Source of the DNA: Phycisphaerales bacterium
Lineage (GTDB): Bacteria; Planctomycetota; Phycisphaerae; Phycisphaerales; SM1A02
Direction: 5' to 3'
Assembly (NCBI GenBank): GCA_018882625.1
Contig: VERO01000135.1
Location: forward strand, 1 to 6,551
DNA length: 6,551 nucleotides
How positions within the stretch are numbered: the first letter of the stretch is position 1; each line of letters opens with the position of its first letter. Shown piece by piece: positions 1 to 6,551 of the stretch. The notes beneath the pieces are model-generated. The model did no database searches. It was not told where the DNA came from and saw only the letters and a list, made by a program, of their open reading frames with translations. Made by a program: the position numbers and the translations under genes.

Positions 1-118
1 CCCCTGCATCGTGCAGGTCGACGGCACGCGCCTCGGGATCGCGCAGGACGTGGCGGAGCGGATCATGGTGACGCCCCTGCCGGAGCAGCCGGCCGCTGCA
101 CGCAACGCCGCAAGGTGA
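1..118 (+). CDS. feoA: FeoA C-terminal end (partial, 5' truncated)
   Basis: Only the last 38 residues are present, read in the frame starting at base 2 and ending with TGA at 116-118. The stretch GTRLGIAQDVAERIMV matches the typical end of FeoA, a small SH3-like cytosolic protein that helps FeoB import ferrous iron. Its usual close is a beta strand, a Gly-x-Arg-Leu/Ile turn and a short helix leading into 'A-x-x-I-x-V'. After that comes an Ala/Pro-rich tail of about 16 residues with no evident role. The stop lies 4 nt before the GTG of feoB, the usual feoA-feoB arrangement, which supports the call although most of the gene is outside the window. It could instead be a FeoA domain at the end of a longer protein. 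Confidence 0.82.
   Translation, partial: PCIVQVDGTRLGIAQDVAERIMVTPLPEQPAAARNAAR
112..115 (+). promoter_or_regulatory. Ribosome binding site of feoB
   Basis: AAGG followed by TGAT lies at the very end of feoA, 7 nt before the GTG at 123. It favours GTG 123 over the in-frame ATG at 144, which has no purine-rich sequence in front of it. Confidence 0.5.
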
Positions 119-122
119 TGGT

Positions 123-2108
123 GTGGCGCCCGACGCTCCTGCCATGACCCGCCTGTGGAGGGTCGCGCTGCTGGGCAACCCGAACGTGGGAAAGAGCACG
201 CTCTTCAATGCGATGTGCGGGCTGCGGGTGAAGACCGCAAACTTCCCCGGAAGCACGGTGGAGCATCACGTGGGCTCCTTCCGGGACCGCCGCGGCCGTG
301 AGTTCGAGCTCATCGACCTGCCCGGCACCTACAGCCTTCGGCTTGAGCTGCCTGAGTCGCGGCTCTGCCGGGACTGCCTCGAAGGGCGCATCGGCGACTG
401 CGTTCCCGATGCCGCGCTCATCGTGCTCGACTCGACCAATCTCGTGCGCAACCTCCAGTTTGCGGCGAGCGCGCTGAGGCGCGACGTGCCGGCCGTCATC
501 GCGCTCAACATGAGCGACGAGGCGTCGCGGCGCGGCCTGAGCATCGACACGCGCGCCGCATCGGATCTCCTGGGATGCCCCGTCGTGGCCGTGTCGGGGC
601 GCAGCGGCCTGGGCCTCCCTGCGCTGTGCGATGCGCTCGCGGATGTCGCGCAGCGCAGGCGCGCGCCGCTGCCGCTCCACCCGCTCCCGGACGGCGAGCC
701 TGGCAGCGCGGGCGCGGTGCGCTGGGCGAACCAGATCTTCGCGCAGATCGGCGGCAGCGGCACATCGAGCCGCGATGCGCTGCATGACCGGCTTGATGCG
801 GCCTTCACGCACCCAGTGCTCGGCCTGGCACTCTTCGGTGCCGTGATGACTGCGCTCTTCGCCGCGCTGTTCTGGGTCGCCAAGTGGCCCATGGAGTGGA
901 TCGGCAGCGTCTTCGATGCGCTCGCCTCGGGAGTCGCCGCGGTGATGCCGCCCGGCGTCCTGCAGGATCTCCTGGCCAATGGCGTGGTCGGCGGGATCGC
1001 GGCCACCGTCGTGTTCCTGCCGCAGATCTGCATCCTCTTCTTCCTGCTCGCGCTGCTCGAGGACTCCGGGTACCTCGCGCGTGCCGCATTCGCGCTTGAC
1101 CGCATCATGCGCCGCTTCGGCCTGCCAGGCCAGGCGTTCATGCCGCTCCTCTCGAGCCACGCGTGCGCACTGCCGGGCATCATGTCGACGCGGCTGATCC
1201 CCGATCCGCGAGACCGCATCGCGACAATCCTCGCCGCCCCATTCATGAGCTGCTCCGCGCGGCTGCCCGTGTACGTGCTGCTCTGCGGCATCCTCTTTGC
1301 AGACCGTCCGCTGCATGCGGGCCTCGCATTCGTCGGCTGCTACGTGCTTGGCGCCGCAGCCGGGCTGATGACCGCGCTGCTCGCGCGCAGGACCGTGCTG
1401 CGCGGGCCGAGCCGGCCCATGGTGCTGGAGCTCCCGACCTACAGGATCCCGCACCTGCGCACCGCGCTCGCCGCCGCGGCAGAGCGCGGATGGGTCTTCC
1501 TGCGCAACGCCGGGAGCGTCATCCTCGCGATCGCCGTCGTCATGTGGTGGCTCAGCGCCTACCCGAAGGTGGAGGATCGGTCGCCGCCCGCCCGCGATCC
1601 TGAGGCAGCGGCACTGGGCTCCGTGGGATCCGCGCCGGAGCCCGAGGGAGGCCCGGGCGAGGCGCACGCCGCGGCGGAGGCTGCGCGAGCGCAGCAGGCC
1701 GGCAGCTTTGCGGGCATGGCGGGCCGTGCGGTGGAGCCCCTGTTCAGGCCGATCGGACTCGACAGCCAGCTGACGATTGCCGTGCTCACGAGCTTCATGG
1801 CGCGCGAGGTCTTCACCACCACGGTGTTCGTTGTGACCGGTGCCGGCGAGGATGCCAGTGAGGATGAGGGCACGCTCGAGCGTGTGCGCAGCGCCAGGCG
1901 GCTCGACGGCACTCCGCTCTTCACGGTGCCGACGGCGTGGAGCCTGCTGGTGTTCTACGTGCTCGCGATGCAGTGCCTGCCGACGCTCGCGCTCGTGCGC
2001 AGGGAGACGGGCTCGTGGCGATGGCCGCTCGCGCAACTCGCGTGGATGACGGGCGTGGCGTACATCGGCGCGCTCATCGCGTACCGGATCGCCGGAGGTG
2101 GCGCATGA
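123..2108 (+). CDS. feoB: Ferrous iron transporter FeoB
   Basis: Inner-membrane Fe(II) permease of 661 residues with an N-terminal GTPase domain. G1 is GNPNVGKST (18-26), the G2 region is ANFPGST (39-45), G3 is DLPG (65-68), G4 is NMSD (129-132) and G5 is around VSGRSG (157-162). The polytopic membrane part starts near residue 230 (HPVLGLALFG). It holds the gate-type motifs with conserved cysteines, SSHACALPGIMSTR (C348) and PFMSCSARLPVY (C377), and later FMAREVF (558-564). The protein is shorter than E. coli FeoB (773 aa) but all core parts are present. GTG at 123 is chosen for its AAGG site; ATG at 144 would lose seven residues and still keep G1. Odd points are a long Ala/Glu/Gly/Pro-rich loop (about 481-534) and a Cys cluster C82, C85, C93 in the switch II region. 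The gene sits 4 nt after feoA and overlaps the next small gene by 4 nt, as in an iron-uptake operon. Confidence 0.97.
   Translation: MAPDAPAMTRLWRVALLGNPNVGKSTLFNAMCGLRVKTANFPGSTVEHHVGSFRDRRGREFELIDLPGTYSLRLELPESRLCRDCLEGRIGDCVPDAALIVLDSTNLVRNLQFAASALRRDVPAVIALNMSDEASRRGLSIDTRAASDLLGCPVVAVSGRSGLGLPALCDALADVAQRRRAPLPLHPLPDGEPGSAGAVRWANQIFAQIGGSGTSSRDALHDRLDAAFTHPVLGLALFGAVMTALFAALFWVAKWPMEWIGSVFDALASGVAAVMPPGVLQDLLANGVVGGIAATVVFLPQICILFFLLALLEDSGYLARAAFALDRIMRRFGLPGQAFMPLLSSHACALPGIMSTRLIPDPRDRIATILAAPFMSCSARLPVYVLLCGILFADRPLHAGLAFVGCYVLGAAAGLMTALLARRTVLRGPSRPMVLELPTYRIPHLRTALAAAAERGWVFLRNAGSVILAIAVVMWWLSAYPKVEDRSPPARDPEAAALGSVGSAPEPEGGPGEAHAAAEAARAQQAGSFAGMAGRAVEPLFRPIGLDSQLTIAVLTSFMAREVFTTTVFVVTGAGEDASEDEGTLERVRSARRLDGTPLFTVPTAWSLLVFYVLAMQCLPTLALVRRETGSWRWPLAQLAWMTGVAYIGALIAYRIAGGGA
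2094..2099 (+). promoter_or_regulatory. Ribosome binding site of the small gene after feoB
   Basis: GGAGGT lies inside the end of feoB, 5 nt before the ATG at 2105. This strong site is a main reason to accept the short gene that follows. Confidence 0.7.
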
Positions 2109-2350
2109 GCTTCCCGGTCGGAGACTGGCAGTTCTGGATCGCGACCCTCATTGCGGGTGCATGCGCGTGGACGGTCATCAGGCCGATGCTGCCGTCGCGG
2201 CGCAAGACGTCGGCATGCCCGGGATGCCCCACCAGCAAGGCTCGCGGGGACTCGGCGTCGCGCACTGCGACGCTCACCATTGGCGGGGTGCGGCCGAAGC
2301 AGGCATCGACGCGAACGCGCGGGCAACCAGCAGGTCCTCGCGGGTCGTGA
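2105..2350 (+). CDS. Small FeoB-associated membrane protein with CPGC motif
   Basis: An 81-residue protein whose ATG overlaps the feoB stop (ATGA), with a strong GGAGGT site in front. Residues about 8-25 form one hydrophobic helix (WQFWIATLIAGACAWTVI). A basic stretch RPMLPSRRK (26-34) and a CPGC motif (38-41) follow, then a polar, basic tail. This layout of one helix, positive residues and then a Cys motif matches the small Cys-rich membrane proteins commonly encoded behind feoB; their function is not established, and a role in Fe(II) handling or in the FeoB complex is inferred. By the positive-inside rule the Cys motif would face the cytoplasm. Only one CxxC is seen, fewer cysteines than many family members. 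The last 26 codons run antisense into the end of ispD, so the tail may be an extension after loss of an earlier stop. Confidence 0.72.
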   Translation: MSFPVGDWQFWIATLIAGACAWTVIRPMLPSRRKTSACPGCPTSKARGDSASRTATLTIGGVRPKQASTRTRGQPAGPRGS

Positions 2351-3052
2351 CCTTGATGTTGCGGACCTCCCCGTCCACGACAAGCACAGGCTCCCCGAGG
2401 CGCTCGACAAGCATCGCATCGTCGGTGACCCCTGCGAGGTCGGGCTGCGCGTACGCGCGGCGCAGGAGGCCGATCTCGAACACCTGCGGCGTCTGCACGG
2501 CCACGACCCGGTCGCGCGGGATCGTGGCCTCTACGAGCCGTCCCTGGGCCGCCTCGCGGCCCGCATCGCCAAGGATGGCGTCCGCGATCGCGTCATCGGC
2601 TGCCGCCGCCACCAGCTCGGCAGAGACGCGCTTGAGCGTCGCGCGCACGGGATCGCCGGGGATCACGGCAGGAGCGACACGCGCGGCATCGAACACGCGT
2701 GACACAAGCTCGTCGCTGGTGCAGGGACGCGCGGCGTCATGCACCGCCACGTGAGTCACGCCATCGGGCACGTGCGCGAGCGCGAGGCTCACGGTCTCCC
2801 ACCGCTCGGCGCGGCCGCCAGGCACGACCTTCACGCCGTGGAAGCCCAGCTGGGCGCCGAACCGCGACATGAACGCATCGATGCCATCCGGCGGTGCGGC
2901 CACGATCACGCTGGCCACCTCCGGCCGGCGCGTGAAGATCTCCACGGTCCTCAGCAGCATCGGCCGGCCGCCGATCTCCTGCGAGACCTTCTCGCCGCCG
3001 AAGCGCTCGCCGCGGCCTGCGGCAGGGATGATGACGCACACGCTGAAGTCGC

Positions 3053-3056
<4 letters not shown>
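2274..3056 (-). CDS. ispD: 2-C-methyl-D-erythritol 4-phosphate cytidylyltransferase (IspD)
   Basis: Cytosolic enzyme that joins CTP and MEP to give CDP-methylerythritol in the MEP route to isoprenoids. It has 260 residues from a GTG start. The nucleotide loop is PAAGRGERF (11-19); R18 and K23 correspond to E. coli R20 and K27. VHDAARP (105-111) carries D107, T140 and K142-R143 match the DTMKR region, TPQVFE is 189-194, TDD is 211-213 and NIKVT (233-237) carries K235. Between K142-R143 and TPQ there are about 45 residues where E. coli has about 21: an Ala/Asp-rich insertion near 145-173. The GTG at 3056 overlaps the stop of the upstream Hsp70 gene (GTGA) and has a GGAGGG site, so the reading that extends back to 3116 is rejected. 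No IspF domain is fused or adjacent. The 3' end overlaps the convergent small feo gene by 77 bp. Confidence 0.95.
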
Positions 3057-4942
<1,886 letters not shown>

Positions 4943-4968
4943 GGGTCGTCAATCCTAGTGCCGCAGAT

Positions 4969-5520
4969 CTAGTCCCGAGGATCGAGCCGATGCCTCATCT
5001 CCTCGACGGCGCGGTGGCGCCAGTTGTTGAGGGTCGTGGACCGCACACCAGTGATCCGCGCCACGTCCTGGTACGTCCGGCGGCAGACCAGCATCATCTG
5101 CACGGCGGGCCGCTGCCACTCGGGCAGCGTGGAAAGCGCTGCCGCGGCGGCGTCGCACCGCTCCCGAAGCTCGGCCACGCTCGCCGGCGTGGCACCCCAG
5201 TCGCACGAGGAGCGTGCCGCATCGAACAGCTCCCTCTCGCGCCGGATCCTGCGCGAATGAGTCCTCTGGATGCGCTTCGCCGCACGGGAGGCGCACCGCC
5301 GCATGAACCTGAAGCTCATCACGCGATCCCCCACCTGCGGTTCGCGTCTCCACGAGAGGGCGCGCAGGTACGACTCCTGCACCGCATCCTCCGCCCACGT
5401 CGCCCCGTACGTCGGCGTCAGCGCTGCGGCGATCTTCGCCGCGTGGCGCGCATAGGCGCGTGACACGTGCTCCATCCACTGCGCGAGCGACTGGCCATTC
5501 CCCGAATCGTTGCCTTGCAT
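4969..5520 (-). CDS. Sigma-70 family RNA polymerase sigma factor (ECF-like)
   Basis: A 183-residue protein with the two-domain layout of extracytoplasmic-function sigma factors. The sigma2 region covers about 15-85, with AEDAVQESYLRAL (43-55) matching the region 2.2 core-binding pattern. A basic linker, rich in Arg/Lys, runs from about 74 to 96. The sigma4 helix-turn-helix is about 131-180: LPEWQRPAVQMM, then TYQDVARITGVRSTTLNNWRHRAVEEM. The recognition helix reads TLNNWRHRA where most ECF factors have something like TVKSRLHRA, so it is a divergent member and its promoter target cannot be guessed. No anti-sigma gene is adjacent; the next gene downstream is the HscA-like chaperone after 26 nt. 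ATG at 5520 is chosen because it has a strong GGGAGGT site and an upstream gap. The frame stays open back to 5865, but that would run through the preceding gene and adds Arg/Ala-rich low-complexity sequence. Confidence 0.82.
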   Translation of the reverse strand: MQGNDSGNGQSLAQWMEHVSRAYARHAAKIAAALTPTYGATWAEDAVQESYLRALSWRREPQVGDRVMSFRFMRRCASRAAKRIQRTHSRRIRRERELFDAARSSCDWGATPASVAELRERCDAAAAALSTLPEWQRPAVQMMLVCRRTYQDVARITGVRSTTLNNWRHRAVEEMRHRLDPRD

Positions 5521-5618
5521 GGTGACCTCCCGAACTTCACGTCTTGGTTGAGTTGAGCGAGCACACCCCGGCGGTGCGCGAGGCTGCAGTTCAACCGAGA
5601 GTTCGGCCCTTCGGGCGT
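5521..5618 (-). other. 98-nt intergenic leader with nested inverted repeats
   Basis: This is the only sizeable non-coding gap in the window, between the lipoprotein gene stop and the sigma factor start. An outer inverted repeat pairs 5543-5551 with 5591-5599 (core GGTTGA / TCAACC; 9 positions with one imperfect pair). Inside it, 5564-5567 and 5573-5576 (CACC / GGTG) can form a small hairpin. A separate GCCC-TTC-GGGC hairpin lies at 5606-5616, just after the lipoprotein stop. No T-run follows it on the - strand, so it is not a standard terminator. I could not identify a convincing -35/-10 pair. The gap may hold the sigma factor's own promoter or an operator. Confidence 0.4.
5525..5531 (-). promoter_or_regulatory. 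Ribosome binding site of the sigma factor gene
   Basis: GGGAGGT on the - strand, 4 nt before the ATG at 5520-5518. It is among the best-matched sites in the window and fixes the start of the sigma factor gene. Confidence 0.72.
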
Positions 5619-6101
5619 CTACCGGCGCTTTTGGGGTCCGGCCTCTGGTAGCCGGTCCAGGGCCGGCTCGAAGCGCCGTGACGCGAGCTCGTCGAGCGCC
5701 GCGATCAGCTGCCCAACCCCCGGCTCCGCATCGCTGGTCACGAGCTCCCCGCGCCCGTCCTCGGTCCGGTAGGAGACATCTACACGCACCGCGCTCGCCT
5801 CCGGGGGCGCAGGCGGCCGCTCTGCCCATCGAGAATCGCGCACGATGGCCGCGATCCGGGCGCACTGGCCAGCGTCGAGCGCCATGCGCCAGCGCGTCGA
5901 CCTGTTCAGGCCATCCACACCCCCACCCACCGCGAGCTCACCGTCCTCGACCGTGTAGTACATGTAGCGCGCGTGTGTCACGTCGCGGACCCACACGGCA
6001 AGGGCGACCCCGCACGTGCCCATATCGGTCGGGGCGTCGGGCAGCGCGCGGCATCCACCGATCACGCACAGCAATCCACAGGCGACGGCACGCCACGTCA
6101 T
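5619..6101 (-). CDS. Putative lipoprotein of unknown function
   Basis: A 160-residue protein that I do not recognise as a named family. The N-terminus has a charged start (MTWR), a hydrophobic stretch and a lipobox-like IGGC with C17, so it is probably exported and lipid-anchored at the cell envelope. The mature part looks mixed alpha/beta: a strand-rich piece with MYYTVEDGELAVGGG (47-61), a helix with DAGQCARIAAIVRDSRWA (76-93), a strand pair near VRVDVSYRTEDGRGELVTSD (105-124) and a closing helix GQLIAALDELASRRFEPAL (130-148). The same order occurs in the gene just upstream, suggesting tandem paralogues. Its ATG overlaps the stop of that gene (ATGA) and has no purine-rich site in front, so translation is probably coupled. 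Two other cysteines (C8, C12) are inside the signal; C30 and C80 are in the mature part. Confidence 0.72.
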   Translation of the reverse strand: MTWRAVACGLLCVIGGCRALPDAPTDMGTCGVALAVWVRDVTHARYMYYTVEDGELAVGGGVDGLNRSTRWRMALDAGQCARIAAIVRDSRWAERPPAPPEASAVRVDVSYRTEDGRGELVTSDAEPGVGQLIAALDELASRRFEPALDRLPEAGPQKRR

Positions 6102-6551
6102 CGGAGGATGGCCGTGCCCTTGATCGGCGGCTCGGGCTCGAATCCCGCATAGGGATCCGGGCCGAAGTCGTAGCGCTGCGGGAGCACCCGGTCCGGCGGC
6201 ACGTCAGTGACCCACGCGAGGCCGCACATCGCACGCACGAACCGCGCCGCGCTCGGGTCGGGCACGCCGCTGGTGCGGCACCTTCTCACGTACCACCAGT
6301 CGGCATCCTCCGCGCGAACCCACACGAGAAACACGATCTCGTCAGGCGCGGGCGTCACCAGCTGCGGCCACACGTCGAGCGAGCTGCCGGAGGGGTCGAG
6401 GTAGCCGCATTCGCGCGCAAGGTCCCACACGCTCTCGACCTGACGGCGGTACAGCCATCGCGTGCGGGCGGGCCTGGTGTCGAAGTCGAGCGAGTCACCG
6501 GTGTCGGCATGGAGCGACCCGTCGGCGAGCAGCGTGTACTTGCCCTGGCGC
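6098..6551 (-). CDS. Hypothetical protein, probable paralogue of the downstream lipoprotein (5' end outside window)
   Basis: The frame is open from the right edge of the window to TGA at 6100-6098, giving 150 visible residues; the start is beyond 6551. A GTG at 6430 exists in frame, but the codons before it read sensibly as protein (YTLLADGSLHAD, then TRWLYRRQVESVWDLARECGYLD) and match the pattern of the next gene, so an internal start is unlikely. The visible order is a strand pair around 'Y-T-x-x-x-D-G-x-L', a helix beginning near RRQVESVW, a strand with EIVFLVWVRAEDADWWYV, a helix PSAARFVRAMCGLAW, and a tail with RYDFGPDPYAGFEPEPP. I do not recognise a function. By analogy with the next gene it may be an exported lipoprotein, but its N-terminus cannot be seen. 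It overlaps the next gene by 4 nt. Confidence 0.72.
   Translation of the reverse strand, partial: RQGKYTLLADGSLHADTGDSLDFDTRPARTRWLYRRQVESVWDLARECGYLDPSGSSLDVWPQLVTPAPDEIVFLVWVRAEDADWWYVRRCRTSGVPDPSAARFVRAMCGLAWVTDVPPDRVLPQRYDFGPDPYAGFEPEPPIKGTAILR

Noticed and set aside
63..2036. A 657-codon open frame on the - strand lying opposite feoB
   Set aside because: It is fully antisense to a clear FeoB, is very rich in Arg, Ala, His and Glu, and shows no recognisable domain. Long antisense frames are expected when third positions are mostly G or C.
2151..2754. Open frames of 183 and 218 codons on the + strand opposite ispD
   Set aside because: They are antisense to conserved IspD motifs and have low-complexity composition. 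Only the frame from 2105 to 2350 has a good ribosome binding site and a sensible protein layout.
5606..5616. GCCC-TTC-GGGC hairpin as a transcription terminator after the lipoprotein gene
   Set aside because: The stem is only 4 bp and no T-run follows on the transcribed strand, so an intrinsic terminator is not supported.
5521..5865. N-terminal extension of the sigma factor by about 115 residues
   Set aside because: It would run through the lipoprotein gene, adds Arg/Ala-rich sequence without a domain, and ignores the strong GGGAGGT site in front of the ATG at 5520.
6098..6430. A separate 110-residue gene starting at the GTG at 6430
   Set aside because: The frame stays open to the window edge and the residues before the GTG match the pattern of the neighbouring paralogue, so this is the end of a longer gene.

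Overview
The window is high-GC bacterial DNA, densely packed, with almost no non-coding sequence. It looks like ordinary chromosome: there is no sign of a mobile element, CRISPR array, tRNA or rRNA. The host is probably a Gram-negative-type bacterium, since one protein has a lipoprotein signal. I lean towards Planctomycetota (Phycisphaerae-like) from the FeoB gate sequence, the small protein behind feoB and the pair of orphan lipoprotein-type genes. That placement is an impression from memory and is weakly supported.

Left block, + strand (1-2350): the end of feoA, a complete feoB, and a small one-helix protein with a CPGC motif. The genes are spaced 4 nt apart (feoA-feoB) and then overlap by 4 nt (feoB-small gene), so they look like one ferrous-iron uptake operon. 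The small protein resembles the Cys-bearing membrane proteins often encoded behind feoB.

Right block, - strand (6551-2274, read right to left): a gene cut by the window edge, a 160-aa putative lipoprotein that appears to be its diverged tandem paralogue, a 98-nt gap with nested inverted repeats, a 183-aa sigma-70-like (ECF-type) factor, a 629-aa Hsp70 that looks more like HscA than DnaK, and ispD of the MEP isoprenoid pathway. The last three genes are tightly packed (26-nt gap, then a 4-nt overlap) and are probably co-transcribed.

The two blocks converge, and the last gene of each overlaps the other by 77 bp on opposite strands. A loose iron theme links them: Fe(II) import on one strand, and a putative Fe-S assembly chaperone on the other, beside a gene of a pathway whose last two enzymes (IspG, IspH) are Fe-S proteins. 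That link is inference. I see no clear undescribed system. The observations most worth checking are the tandem paralogues, the HscA-like gene with a sigma factor and ispD, the tail of the small Feo protein, the cysteine cluster in FeoB and the insertion in IspD.
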